Counted from the stretch's first letter, positions 1 through 11,000 are shown. The stretch is 64,000 nt of DNA from Symbiodinium sp. CCMP2592 (GCA_905221615.1 CAJNDT010001225.1:186001-250000); one strand, 5' to 3'. A program made the numbers and translations. The notes: a model not told the origin generated them from the letters alone.

Positions 1-996
1 TCTGAAAATCATGGGCGCTCCATCAGTCCAGGGCCTCCTCCTCGGAGTTCAACATCTGTCAAAGCTTTGATTTAAGAATCAGGGGTGCCCCATCAGTCCA
101 AAGCCCCACACTCGGAGTTCAAGGATCTGTAAGGGTTCTGATTTAAAAATCAGGGGCGCCCCGCTCCATCAGAGTCCAAGGCCCCACCCTCGGAGTTCAA
201 GGTTTGAAAGAGTTCTGATTAAAACAGCCAGGGGTGTCCGAGGCCCCACCCCCGGAGTTCAAGCTCACTAAGAGGCAGAGATCTGAAAATCATGGGCGCT
301 CCATCAGTCCAGGGCCTCCTCCTCCTCTTCAACATTTGTCAAAGCTTTGATTTAAGAATCAGGGGTGCCCCATCAGTCCAAAGCCCCACCCTCGGAGTTC
401 AAGGATCTGTAAGGGTTCTGATTTAAAAATCAGGGGCGCCCCGCTCCATCAGAGTCCAAGGCCCCACCCTCGGAGTTCAAGATCTGTAAGGGTTGGGATT
501 TAGAAATCAGGGGCGCCCCGCCCCATTAGAGTCCAAGGCCCCACCCTCGGAGTTCAAGATCTGTAAGGGTTGTGATTTAGAAATCAGGGGTGCCCCATCA
601 ACCCAAGGCCCGACCCTCGGAGTTCAAGATTTGTAAGAGTTCTGAAGAAAAACCAGTGGCGTCCAAGGCCCCACCCCCGGAGGACAAGCTCACTAAGAGG
701 CGGTGATCTGAAAATCATGGGCACTCCTCCATCAGTCCAGGGCCTCCTCCTCGGAGTTCAACATCTGTCAAAGCTTTGATTTAAGAATCAGGGGTGCCCC
801 ATCAGTCCAAAGCCCCACCCTCGGAGTTCAAGGATCTGTAAGGGTTCTGATTTAAAAATCAGGGGCGCCCCGCTCCATCAGAGTCCAAGGCCCCACCCTC
901 GGAGTTCAAGATCTGTAAGGGTTGGGATTTAGAAATCAGGGGCGCCCCGCCCAATCAGAGTCCAAGGCCCCACCCTCGGAGTTCAAGATCTGTAAG
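1..996. repeat. Satellite array, left block
   Basis: Tandem copies of a 70-77 bp monomer whose most constant core is CACCCTCGGAGTTCAAG, followed by RATYTGTAAGGGTT. Monomer variants recur in a fixed order, so there is a higher-order unit, better seen in the right block at 2664-7770. The block runs off the window start and is cut by the assembly gap. Short ORFs inside it are by-products of the repeat. Confidence 0.97.
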
Positions 997-1096
997 NNNN
1001 NNNNNNNNNNNNNNNNNNNNNNNNNNNNNNNNNNNNNNNNNNNNNNNNNNNNNNNNNNNNNNNNNNNNNNNNNNNNNNNNNNNNNNNNNNNNNNNN
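997..1096. other. Assembly gap (100 N)
   Basis: Exactly 100 N, the usual placeholder for a scaffold gap of un-measured size. It falls at the edge of the satellite, so the true array length and its junction with the following unique DNA are unknown. Confidence 0.99.
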
Positions 1097-1099
1097 AAA

Positions 1100-1317
1100 T
1101 CGGTAATACTGGTCCTTAGGGTTCCTGATGAGTAGCAAATTTAGAATTAGCAATACTTTTCCTTAGGTTTCCCTATTACTGTCAGTATAGCAGCATTAGT
1201 AATACTATTCCTTAGGGTCCTTTGTGTCAGTGTAGCAGAGTTAGATATACTTTTCCCTAGGGTTCCCCATGGTAAGTATAGCAGAATTAGTAACACTATT
1301 CCTTAGGGTTCCTTACT
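1100..1317. repeat. Short degenerate tandem repeat, about 55-65 bp period
   Basis: Four to five diverged copies of a unit containing AATTAGTAATACTATTCCTT followed by AGGGTTCC and TCAGTATAGCAG. Not related to the satellite next to it. The TTAGGG in the unit is telomere-like but the rest is not. Confidence 0.7.
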
Positions 1318-1358
1318 ACAATTACAGCACATTCCTCAGACTTCCTTGTTATCGCTAC

Positions 1359-1450
1359 ATTACACTATGCCTCTTCGCCCGACACCTGGCCCAGATTGCT
1401 GGCTCACTGGGGCATTCCCGAGGACCGCTGGGGTTTCAGAGTTCGTTCAA
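1359..1450 (+). CDS. Exon-like island with an LLAHWGIP motif
   Basis: Open frame reading SPDTWPRLLAHWGIPEDRWG, flanked by telomere-like DNA. The motif resembles ALLRHWGIPG in the island at 10748-10847, which is the main reason to list it. No start codon or secure splice sites. Function unknown; it could be a chance open frame. Confidence 0.2.
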
Positions 1451-1689
1451 ACCCGCTTTTTTTTTCAGGGGGATTGAAGGTTTCAGCGCTTTGGGGTTTA
1501 GGTTTCAGCTATTGTGGGGGGATTGAATTTTAAGGTTTAGGGTGTATGGGGTTTCAATCCAGTGTGGCTGCGTGTCCTACATCGGCTGTTCAGGTGAACA
1601 AGGTCTTGCTAGGCTTATGGTGGAGGTTCGGGTCTGGAAACGGCGTAAACCATAACCTAGGGCCTATACCGCGCACCTCGGGAAAAAAG

Positions 1690-1856
1690 CAGAGGTTTCG
1701 ATTGGGAGCTTCGCATTGAGATCGAGTGCTCTCTCTTAGTTTTAGTCGCTGGCCCTCTGTTCTCTGTCTTCTCCCTATACCCCTGCTGAACCGGTCTTTG
1801 GCGCCGGGTTCCTCCAGCACGGCAGCCTCGATAATTGGCGGTAGTTCCGAAGCCCC
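1690..1856 (-). CDS. Exon-like island, minus strand
   Basis: A minus frame of about 55 codons containing SELPPIIEAAVLEEPGAKDR, entered after an AAG that could be a 3' splice site. No ATG at the left of the peptide. The opposite strand is also partly open, so strand and reality are uncertain. Confidence 0.2.
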
Positions 1857-2050
1857 GAACCTTAGTTTAGGGTGTCGGGTTTCATTGGTTCAGGGTTCAG
1901 GGGTTAGTATGAATGTTCAGGGTTTAGGGTTGAGGTTTCCTGCTGAAAAAAAGATCAAGGTGGTCTATAGGAGCCCTCTTCTAATCCAGAAGCGGCCCTA
2001 CACTACACTCTGAACTCCAGGGCGTCCTTAACCCTGGGAATATCACCCTC

Positions 2051-2127
2051 AACCCTCAGCTCTAAACCCTAAACCCTCAACCCTAAACCCCAAACCCTCA
2101 ACCCTAAACCCTCAACCCTAAAGCCCT
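2051..2127. repeat. CCCTAAA-like tract
   Basis: About eleven imperfect CCCTAAA/CCCTCAA units. It faces a TTTAGGG-like tract at 2198-2297 across a 70-bp unique island (open in + with QDQISIFWAQLRKQV), so the pair forms an inverted arrangement. Confidence 0.8.
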
Positions 2128-2197
2128 CGCGAAGTGACCAGAGCCGCCAGGATCAGATCTCCATCTTTTGGGCACAGCTTCGCAAGCAGGTCCTTGA

Positions 2198-2297
2198 GGG
2201 TTCAGGGTTTCGGCGTTCAGGGCCTTAGGGGTTTAGGAGTTTAGGGGTTTAGGGTTCGGGGGTTTAGGGGCTTAGGGGTTTAGGGTTTAGGGTTGAT
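2198..2297. repeat. TTTAGGG-like tract
   Basis: Degenerate TTTAGGGG/TTAGGGG units in the opposite orientation to 2051-2127. Confidence 0.8.
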
Positions 2298-2447
2298 TCA
2301 GTGAGGGTTTACGGTACTTTTTGGTGAGATTGGGGTTGAAAACCCTCGGGAGACTAGGCCTCCGGCACTCGAAAGTCCTTTTGTTCAGGTTACGGCGGAT
2401 ATGACCTGAATTTACATTGCGCGCGCAAACAGCGGACGCGCACGGCT

Positions 2448-2652
2448 AAACCCGATAAACCCGATAAACCCGATAAACCCGATAAACCCGATAAACCCGA
2501 TAAACCCGATAAACCCGGTAAACCCGGTAAACCCGATAAACCCGATAAGCCCGATAAACCCGATAAACCCGATAAACCCGATAAACCCGATAAGCCCGAT
2601 CAACCCGCTAAACCCGGTAAACCCGATAAACCCGATAAACCCGGTAAACCCG
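2448..2652. repeat. 9-bp tandem array (ATAAACCCG)
   Basis: About 23 copies of ATAAACCCG with GGTAAACCCG and AAGCCCGAT variants. The unit looks like a telomere motif changed to 9 bp, so it is always in frame; the minus strand reads as a low-complexity GFI repeat which I do not take for a gene. It runs almost directly into the satellite. Confidence 0.95.
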
Positions 2653-2663
2653 GTGAACCTGAT

Positions 2664-5600
2664 ATCAGGGGCGCCCCCTCAACCCAAGGCCCCACCCTCG
2701 GAGTTCAAGATTTGTAAGGGTTGCGGTTTAGAAGGCAGTGGTGTCCCAGCAACCCAAGGCCCGACCCTCGGAGTTCAAGATTTGTAAGAGTTCTGATTTA
2801 AAAACCAGGGGCGTCCAAGGCCCCCGCCCCGAAGTTCAAGCTCACTAAGAGGCGGTGATCTGAAAATCATGGGTGCTCCATCAGTCCAAGTCCTCATCCT
2901 CGGAGTTCAACATCTGTCAAAGCTTTGATTTCAGAATCAGGGGTGCCCCATCAGTCCAAAGCTCCACCCTCGGAGTTCAAGGATCTGTAAGGGTTCTGAT
3001 TTAAAAATCAGGGGCGCCCCGCTCCATCAGAGTCCAAGGCCCCACCCTCGGAGTTCAAGATCTGTAAGGGTTGTGATTTAAAAATCAGGGGCGCCCCGCT
3101 CCATCAGAGTCCAAGGCCCCACCCTCGGAGTTCAAGATCTGTAAGGGTTGGGATTTAGAAATCAGGGGTGCCCCGCCCCATCAGAGTCCAAGGCCCCACC
3201 CTCGGAGTTCAAGATCTGTAAGGGTTGTGATTTAGAAATCAGGGGTGTCCCATCAACCCGAGGCCCGACCCTCGGAGTTCAAGATTTGTAAGAGTTCTGA
3301 TTAAAAAACCAGGGGTGTCCAAGGACTAAGATGGGCGCTCCATCAGTCCAAGTCCTCATCCTCGGAGTTCAACATCTGTCAAAGCTTTGATTTCAGAATC
3401 AGGGGTGCCCCATCAGTCCAAAGCTCCACCCTCGGAGTTCAAGGATCTGTAAAGGTTCTGACTTAAAAATCAGGGGCGCCCCGCTCCATCAGAGTCCAAG
3501 GCCCCACCCTCGGAGTTCAAGATCTGTAAGGGTTGTGATTTAGAAATCAGGGGCGCCCCGCTCCATCAGAGTCCAAGGCCCCACCCTCGGAGTTCAAGAT
3601 TTGAAAGAGTTCTGATTAAAAAAACCAGGGGCGTCCGAGGCCCCACCCCCGGGGTTCAAGCTCACTAAAAGGCGGTGATCTGAAAATCATGGGCGCTCCA
3701 TCAGTCCAAGTCCTCATGCTCGGAGTTCAACATCTGTCAAAGCTTTGATTTAAGAATCAGGGGTGCCCCATCAGTCCAAAGCCCCGCCCTCAAAGATCAA
3801 GGATCTGTAAGGGTTCTGATTTAAAAATCAGGGGCGGCCCCCGCTCATCAGAGTACAAGGCCCCACCCGGCGTCAAGATCTGTAAGGGTTGGGAATTTAA
3901 AAAAAAATACAGGGGCGCCCGCTCCATCAGAGTCAAGGCCCACCCGCGGAGTTCAAAGATCTGTAAGGGTTGGATTTTAGAAAGCAGGGTGGCCCCATCA
4001 ACCAAGGCCCGACCCTCGGAGTTCAAGAATTTGTAAGGGAGTTTCTGAAGAAAAAACAAGTGGCGTCAAAGCCCCACCCCCGGAGGACAAGATAACTAAA
4101 GAGGCGGTGATCTGAAAATATGGCGCTCCCCTCCATCAGTCCAGGCCCTCCTCTCGGAGTCAACATCTGTCAAAGCTTGATTTAAGAATCAGGGGTGCCC
4201 CATCAGTCCAAAGCCCCACCCTCGGAGTTCAAGGATCTGTAAGGGTTCTGATTTAAAAATCAGGGGCGCCCCGGCCCATCAGAGTCCAAGGCCCCATCCT
4301 CGGAAATTCAAGATGTGTAAGGGTTGTGATTTAGAATTCAGGGGTGCCCCATCAACCCAAGGCCCGACCCTCGGAGTTCAAGATTTGTAAGAGTTCTGAT
4401 TAAAAACCAGGGGCGTCCAAGGCCCCCGCCCCGGAGTTTAAGCTCACTAAGAGGCGGTGATCTGAAAATCATGGGCGCTCCATCAGTCCAAGTCCTCATC
4501 CTCGGAGTTCAACATCTGTCAAAGCTTTGATTTAAGAATCAGGGGTGCCCCATCAGTCCAAAGCTCCATCCACCCTCGGAGTTCAAGGATCTGTAAAGGG
4601 TTCTGATTTAAAAATCAAGGGCGCCCCGCTCCATCAGAGTCCAAGGCCCCACCCTCGGAGTCCAAGATCTGTAAGGGTTGTGATTTAGAAATCAGGGGTG
4701 CCCCATCAACCCAAGGCCCGACCCTCGGAGTTCAAGATTTGTAAGAGTTCTGATTAAAAAAACCAGGGGCGTCCGAGGCCCCACCCCCGGAGTTCAAGCT
4801 CACTAAGAGGCGGTGATCTGGGTGATCTGAAAATCATGGGCCCTCCATCAGTCCAGGGCCTCCTCCTCGGAGTTCAACATCTGTCAAAGCTTTGATTTAA
4901 GAATCAGGGGTGCCCCATCAGTCCAAAGCCCCACCCTCGGAGTTCAAGGATCTGTAAGGGTTCTGATTTAAAAATCAGGGGCGCCCCGCTCCATCAGAGT
5001 CCAAGGCCCCACCCTCGGAGTTCAAGATCTGTAAGGGTTGGGATTTAGAAATCAGGGGCGCCCCGCCCCATCAGAGTCCAAGGCCCCACCCTCGGAGTTC
5101 AAGATCTGTAAGGGTTGTGATTTAGAAATCAGGGGTGCCCCATCAACCCAAGGCCCGACCCTCGGAGTTCAAGATTTGTAAGAGTTCTGAAGAAAAACCA
5201 GTGGCGTCCAAGGCCCCACCCCCGGAGGACAAGCTCACTAAGAGGCGGTGATCTGAAAATCATGGGCGCTCCATCAGTCCAAGTCCCCATCCTCGGAGTT
5301 CAACATCTGTCAAAGCTTTGATTTCAGAATCAGGGGTGCCCCATCAGTCCAAAGCTCCACCCTCGGAGTTCAAGGATCTGTAAGGGTTCTGACTTAAAAA
5401 TCAGGGGCGCCCCGCTCCATCAGAGTCCAAGGCCCCACCCTCGGAGTTCAAGATCTGTAAGGGTTGTGATTTAGAAATCAGGGGCGCCCCATCAGAGTCC
5501 AAGGCCCCACCCTCGGAGTTCAAGATTTGAAAGAGTTCTGATTAAAAAAACCAGGGGCGTCCGAGGCCCCACCCCCGGAGTTCAAGCTCACTAAGAGGCG

Positions 5601-7770
5601 GTGATCTGAAAATCATGGGCGCTCCATCAGTCCAGGGCCTCCTCCTCGGAGTTCAACATCTGTCAAAGCTTTGATTTAAGAATCAGGGGTGCCCCATCAG
5701 TCCAAAGCCCCACCCTCGGAGTTCAAGGATCTGTAAGGGTTCTGATTTAAAAATCAGGGGCGCCCCGCTCCATCAGAGTCCAAGGCCCCACCCTCGGAGT
5801 TCAAGATCTGTAAGGGTTGGGATTTAGAAATCAGGGGCGCCCCGCCCCATCAGAGTCCAAGGCCCCACCCTCGGAGTTCAAGATCTGTAAGGGTTGTGAT
5901 TTAGAAATCAGGGGTGCCCCATCAACCCAAGGCCCGACCCTCGGAGTTCAAGATTTGAAAAAGTTCTGATTAAAACAACCAGGGGCGTCCGAGGCCCCAC
6001 CCCCGGAGTTCAAGCTCACTAAGAGGCGGTGATCTGGGTGATCTGAAAATCATGGGCGCTCCATCAGTCCAGGGCCTCCTCCTCGGAGTTCAACATCTGT
6101 CAAAGCTTTGATTTCAGAATCAGGGGTGCCCCATCAGTCCAAAGCTCCACCCTCGGAGTTCAAGGATCTGTAAGGGTTCTGATTTAAAAATCAGGGGCGC
6201 CCCGCTCCATCAGAGTCCAAGGCCCCACCCTCGGAGTTCAAGATCTGTAAGGGTTGGGATTTAGAAATCAGGGGCGCCCCGCCCCATCAGAGTCCAAGGC
6301 CCCACCCTCGGAGTTCAAGATCTGTAAGGGTTGTGATTTAGAAATCAGGGGTGCCCCATCAACCCAAGGCCCGACCCTCGGAGTTCAAGATTTGAAAAAG
6401 TTCTGATTAAAACAACCAGGGGCGTCCGAGGCCCCACCCCCGGAGTTCAAGCTCACTAAGAGGCGGTGATCTGGGTGATCTGAAAATCATGGGCGCTCCA
6501 TCAGTCCAGGGCCTCCTCCTCGGAGTTCAACATCTGTCAAAGCTTTGATTTAAGAATCAGGGGTGCCCCATCAGTCCAAAGCCCCACCCTCGGAGTTCAA
6601 GGATCTGTAAGGGTTCTGATTTAAAAATCAGGGGCGCCCCGCTCCATCAGAGTCCAAGGCCCCACCCTCGGAGTTCAAGATCTGTAAGGGTTGTGATTTA
6701 GAAATCAGGGGTGCCCCATCAACCCAAGGCCCGACCCTCGGAGTTCAAGATTTGTAAGAGTTCTGATTAAAAAACCAGGGGCGTCCAAAGCCCCACCCCC
6801 GGAGTTCAAGCTCACTAAGAGGCGGTGATCTGAAAATCATGGGCGCTCCATCAGTCCAAGTCCTCATCCTCGGAGTTCAACATCTGTCAAAGCTTTGATT
6901 TAAGAATCAGGGGTGCCCCATCAGTCCAAAGCTCCACCCTCGGAGTTCAAGGATCTGTAAGGGTTCTGTAAAAATCAGGGGCGGCTCCATCAGAGTCCAA
7001 GGCCCCACCCTCGGAGTTCAAAATGCGCCCCGCTCCATCAGAGTCCAGGGCCCCACCCTCGGAGTTCAAGATCTGTAAGGGTTCTGATTTAAAATCAGGG
7101 GCGCCCCGCTCCATCAGAGTCCAAGGCCCCACCCTCGGAGTTCAAGATCTGTAAGGGTTGTGATTTAGAAATCAGGGGTGCCCCATCAACCCAAGGCCCG
7201 ACCCTCGGAGTTCAAGATTTGTAAGAGTTCTGATTAAAAAAACCAGGGGCGTCCAAGGCCCCACCCCCGGAGTTCAAGCTCACTAAGATGGGCGCTCCAT
7301 CAGTCCAAGTCCTCATCCTCGGAGTTCAACATCTGTCAAAGCTTTGATTTCAGAATCAGGGGTGCCCCATCAGTCCAAAGCTCCACCCTCGGAGTTCAAG
7401 GATCTGTAAGGGTTCTGATTTAAAAATCAGGAGCGCCCCGCTCCATCAGAGTCCAAGGCCCCACCCTCGGAGTTCAAGATTTGAAAGAGTTCTGATTAAA
7501 ACAACCAGGGGCGTCCGAGGCCCCACCCCCGGAGTTCAAGCTCACTAAGAGGCGGAGATCGAAAATTCATGGGCGCTCCATCAGTCCAGGGCCTCCTCCT
7601 CTTCAACATCTGTCAAAGCTTTGATTTAAGAATCAGGGGTGCCCCATCAGTCCAAAGCCCCACCCTCGGAGTTCAAGGATCCGTAAGGGTTCTGATTTTA
7701 AAATCAGGGGCGCCCCGCCCCATCAGAGTCCAAGGCCCCACCCTCGGAGTTCAAGACCTGTCAGGGTTCT
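2664..7770. repeat. Satellite array, right block, 437-bp higher-order unit
   Basis: About 5.1 kb of the same satellite as 1-996. Adjacent monomers starting at 4976, 5053 and 5130 are 77 bp apart. Higher-order units beginning CATGGGCGCTCCATCAG start at 5614, 6051 and 6488, that is 437 bp each, built of six monomer types including a CTCACTAAGAGGCGGTGATC spacer; the next starts after 350 bp at 6838, one monomer having been lost. Around 3800-4140 the copies carry many one-base indels, either decay or poor assembly. No gene seen inside. Confidence 0.97.
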
Positions 7771-7789
7771 GACTCAAGAATCGGTCGGT

Positions 7790-8150
7790 AGTCATAGATT
7801 TCAGAAGACTTTCAGAAGAACAAAGACACAACAACAAACCCAAAACAGTTCCGAAGTGCGCGTCAAATTCCGGGTGCACGCACAAGAGCACGTCAATTGA
7901 GTCGAGATTCGTGGTCGTTCGCCAAAAAATCCGCTGAATAGGATGCAATATAACCCCACGTGAAATGTAAAAACTCTCTCTGACTGACAGTTGAAGAGAA
8001 TTCGCAGGACTGCGGGAACTGCTGCCAGCAATGAGCCACAAAAACCTGGTACGACAGGCACTGCCCGGAAATCGCAGGCTGCAAAACCAAGGTAGCAACC
8101 AGGCTGCAACAGCCACAGGGTAGTATTGCCTGTGTGCCAGGGTGTAGGCA
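7790..8150. other. Unique stretch right of the satellite, no recognised gene
   Basis: Ordinary-composition DNA with three overlapping minus frames open for 170-280 codons through 8375. They are open largely because the 10-bp array lacks stops, one starts inside a TIR element, and none resembles a family I know. Confidence 0.5.
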
Positions 8151-8375
8151 GAATTCCAGCGCAATTCCAGCGCAATTCGGCGCAATTCGGCGCAATTCGG
8201 CGCAAATCGGCGCAAACGGCGCAATTCGGCGCAATCGGCGCAATTCGGCGCAAACGGCGCAATTGGCGCAATTCGGCGCAAACGGCGCAATTGGCGCAAT
8301 TCGGCGCAATCGGTGCTTTCCAGCGCATTCCAACGCATTCGGCGCATTCCAGCGCAATCGGCGCAATCCAGCGCA
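8151..8375. repeat. 10-bp tandem array (GCGCAATTCG)
   Basis: About 22 copies of GCGCAATTCG mixed with GCGCAATC, GCGCAAAC and GCGCATTCC variants. It is stop-poor in several frames of both strands, which produces long spurious ORFs on both strands. Confidence 0.93.
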
Positions 8376-8634
8376 TGGCCATCTGCGGCCACTGAGCCCG
8401 CACGCACTGGAACTTTGGATCATTCGGGTTTTTTGGTGTTGGGGTACAGGGGCCTAGATTTTTGAACACGGTTGAACAAGACTTTGGTAAGGGTTGGAGT
8501 TCAGTGAGTTCGATGGTTTCTTTTTCGGAGGTTTGGGGTGTTGGCTTACATCGGATTAATGGCTTCAGGTGCCCTGGCTCTGAGGTTTCCACCTTCCGGT
8601 TCTGAAACCCCGCATGCTGCACGAGCGATAATAT

Positions 8635-8735
8635 GGGAGTTTCCGACAATAGGGGTACCTTATTTGGGAGTCCTTATAATAGGGATCCTACTATTTAGGG
8701 TACTATATTAGGGTCCCCTATTTTCGGAAACTCCC
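8635..8735. mobile_element. TIR element, family F
   Basis: Family F: TIR GGGAGTTTCCGAAAATAGGG, about 100 bp, centre TAGTAGGATCCTTATTATAA. This copy is complete; ATAT lies on both sides (possible 4-bp target duplication, though the flanks also extend the palindrome). Confidence 0.88.
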
Positions 8736-8863
8736 ATATATCGGTTCGTGCATAGGATTGGTCAAGCTTTCAGATACGCTGCTACCCATCCACAAGGCTG
8801 CAGGTTCAGCATCAGCAGCGGCTCTAAACAACCTAGACAAGAGACCAAAGACGTCAGCGACAG

Positions 8864-9037
8864 CCGATACAACTCGGCTTCGGAATTTGGAACAAGTATC
8901 TCAAACGGGTTCTTGATTCAGAACAGCAGCTAGGCATGAGTTCAAAAACCCGAATCTGCAGGAACATCGATCCCCGATTTGATCCCAAATACATCAAAGA
9001 AATGAGAACGGAAATACACGGCTATATCAGAAGAACG
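8864..9037 (+). CDS. Probable exon, unknown protein
   Basis: A 58-codon open frame with fragments FGIWNKYLKRVLDSEQQLGM and IDPRFDPKYIKEM. It ends at a consensus 5' splice site, ACG|GTAAGT, in phase 0, and is entered after CAG. The next exon-like piece (9146-9240) starts in phase 0 after AAAG, so the join keeps frame across a 108-bp intron. Function not recognised. A different frame of 8758-8913 is also open, so the 5' border is uncertain. Confidence 0.42.
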
Positions 9038-9145
9038 GTAAGTAATAGCTTCAGAAGAATGCTGTAGTACGTCTAATGTACTACGTCATACGGGGCACAC
9101 TAAGTTGGAGAATGTCGACTCCCCCGGCACCCCACGCCCCCAAAG

Positions 9146-9240
9146 CCTGCGCGTGTCGGAAGGAGTAGCTGGACGGTGGCGGAAGGTTGGTCCCATACGG
9201 AGACCTTAATCCAGGAAGCATTTTACATTTGGGAGTACAG
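9146..9240 (+). CDS. Probable exon following 8864-9037
   Basis: Open frame containing RVGRSSWTVAEGWSHTETLI, preceded by CAAAG and ending TACAG|GTGTAG in phase 2. Phase agrees with the preceding exon. Product unknown; the next exon was not identified. Confidence 0.38.
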
Positions 9241-9297
9241 GTGTAGTCTTTACATTTTTTGGTCAGTGATTCAACAGATCTTCAGGTTAATTCTAGT

Positions 9298-9396
9298 ACC
9301 GTTGATGATATGAATCCTGCCCTTGATGGCCCTAGACTATGGGAATTATGGTATCTTCCTCATTATGGGTAATGCAGGATTCATATCATCCACCGT
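9298..9396. mobile_element. TIR element, family A (diverged)
   Basis: Family A: TIR ACGGTTGATGATATAAATCC, about 104 bp, flanked by TA. This copy has TA at both borders and a few TIR changes (GATATGAATCC). Confidence 0.87.
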
Positions 9397-9458
9397 ATGG
9401 CTTACGCTGTTTGGTCATTTCGGCACCCTGGTTTGGTGGCTCCGGATTTTGGTTCTTG

Positions 9459-9567
9459 GGATGCCCAGTAACCTAGGAAGAAAAAGGGCTCCATTTTTGG
9501 TGTTGGGTAGCTCAATAAGGAACCTAGGACTACAAAAAGGGAATAAGGGTACTACTGGGCATCCTAG
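9459..9567. mobile_element. TIR element, family M, uninterrupted copy
   Basis: TIR GGATGCCCAGTAACCTAGGA; the centre reads GGTGTTGGGTAGCTCAATAA. Compare 19498-19624, where three TTTAGGG units replace this centre. Confidence 0.85.
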
Positions 9568-9629
9568 AATGTATGGGCTTATAAGTGTCGGGAGCCGTGA
9601 GCTTTAGACGTTCAGCGCTGAGCTCGTCT

Positions 9630-9712
9630 TAAACCCTAACCGCCCGAAACAAAGCCCTCTAAACCCTAACCCCCCTAGAAAAAAACCCTAAACTCCCTAA
9701 CCCCTAAACGCT
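9630..9712. repeat. CCCTAAA-like tract
   Basis: Degenerate CCCTAAC/CCCTAAA units; nothing else seen up to the TTTAGGG-like stretch at 9858-9960. Confidence 0.75.
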
Positions 9713-9941
9713 TAAGGGTTCCTTGAAGCCTTCCTTTTTCGGTTCCTTTAAGGGCTCCTTTGTAGGAAGGGAATCACAACATGCTTGGGGAGAGACCCAG
9801 GACCCAAACCAGCCGGGCCCTTGAGAGCCCAAAACGACAAAGTCTCGACGCTAGGTTCAGGGCTTTTAGGGTACAGGGTTTAGGTTTTAGGTTCCGGGTT
9901 TCAGGGCTAGGGTTTAGGATTTGTTGGGTTTAGGTTTAAGG

Positions 9942-10266
9942 TTTCACGGTTTTGGGTGTTTTTTCTTGCCGTAGGCCTTGCTCGTGGTCCGCACTCCACA
10001 CTTGACGCTTGACCGAGCTCGGAAGCCGTATCTCCTCTTGATGGCGGAAGCGATGCCAGCCTGGCCCTGATCGGCGATCATGAACGCGTCGATGGCTCCC
10101 CCCGAGCTCCTGGACGATTCCCGTAGCGCATCGCCCGGTGCCGTCGACAGTGGCCTGGTGGTGAGGGCTCAGAGCTGGCTCCGGAAAGAAACCGGACTGA
10201 AAGAGATCGCCAGAGCGAAAAGCACCTCCAGCAAACACGTCACCACCAGGCCAAAGATTCTGACAC
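9942..10266 (-). pseudogene. Coding-like island with an in-frame TGA
   Basis: In one minus frame a membrane-segment-like stretch (IFGLVVTCLLEVLFALAISF) is followed by a TGA at about 10171-10169, then, still in the same frame, by about 75 codons containing AIDAFMIADQGQAGIASAIK and a basic tail ending KKKHPKP and a stop. GC-rich against its surroundings. Either a broken gene, an exon pair with unrecognised splice sites, or a chance frame. The + strand is also open here (86 codons). Confidence 0.3.
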
Positions 10267-10352
10267 TGGAACTGAGATGCCTATCATCATTTCAGGGTTT
10301 AGGGTTTGGGGTTCCGGGTGTAAACTCAAGTTTACTATAGCAACAACCCCAG

Positions 10353-10423
10353 AAGCAATAGTCATTAAGCTCAAACGTGGTTGCGAGGCCCTTGGCCTAG
10401 GAGCACATATTGACATAGCTACG
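10353..10423 (+). CDS. Exon-like island
   Basis: Starts after CCCCAG and reads AIVIKLKRGCEALGLGAHID, ending ACG|GTTTTG. No known domain; short, so weak. Confidence 0.2.
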
Positions 10424-10747
10424 GTTTTGGTTTAGGGTATCTGGTTTCGGGCGAGGGGTAACCTAGTACTTGTCTCCAAACTCGAGGGGCCATGACAAAA
10501 CCAGCCGAAGCTGTCAACGACAAATGCAGAGGCAAAAGGACGTAGCATGATAACAGCCTGCATGGCCTAGAAACGGGGTATTCTGGCCTTCTGTAGGCTG
10601 ATGGTTTTGGGCCCAAGTTGACATCTCAAGCATTCAGCATGCACTAGTATCTGAAAGCCTCTCTTAAAGCAGCAACGAAATGGCCTCAGCTCAGTAACCT
10701 TACCCCCCCCCCTATTATACCCTCAACCCCAAACCCTCACCCCAAAG

Positions 10748-10847
10748 ACAAGTGAATGCTCGTCTCCGGGCGCTCCTGCGGCACTGGGGCATTCCAGGAG
10801 CCAACCCCTTTGCACGAGACGATGCTTTGACAAAACTTGAGGCTTGG
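10748..10847 (+). CDS. Exon-like island with ALLRHWGIP motif
   Basis: Begins after CCCAAAG and ends TGG|GTTGAG. The frame reads VNARLRALLRHWGIPGANPF then ARDDALTKLEAW. The HWGIP core recurs at 1359-1450. Unknown function. Confidence 0.3.
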
Positions 10848-10851
10848 GTTG

Positions 10852-11000
10852 AGGGTTTAGGGGCTTAGGGTTCGGGGTTTAAGGTTTGGGGTTTAGGGGT
10901 TAAGGGTTGACGGTTTAGGGGCTTAGGGTTTGGGGTTTGGAAGTGAGGGTATACGGTTTAGGGCTATAGGCTTTAGGGTTTGGCGTTCAGGCTAGGGGTT
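10852..11000. repeat. TTTAGGG-like tract
   Basis: Degenerate TTTAGGG/TTTGGGG units with scattered substitutions. Confidence 0.8.

Noticed and set aside
2412..2603. Minus ORF of GFI repeats
   Set aside because: Pure product of the 9-bp array; no start context or flanking coding.
3790..7132. ORFs within the satellite
   Set aside because: Appear only where copies have indels or variant monomers; not conserved between units.
1..7790. CRISPR-like array
   Set aside because: Spacers are themselves repeats with a fixed order, and the context is eukaryotic.
7751..8649. Three overlapping minus ORFs of 176-282 codons and two plus ORFs
   Set aside because: Their length comes from the stop-poor 10-bp array, one begins inside a family F arm, and the frames compete with one another.
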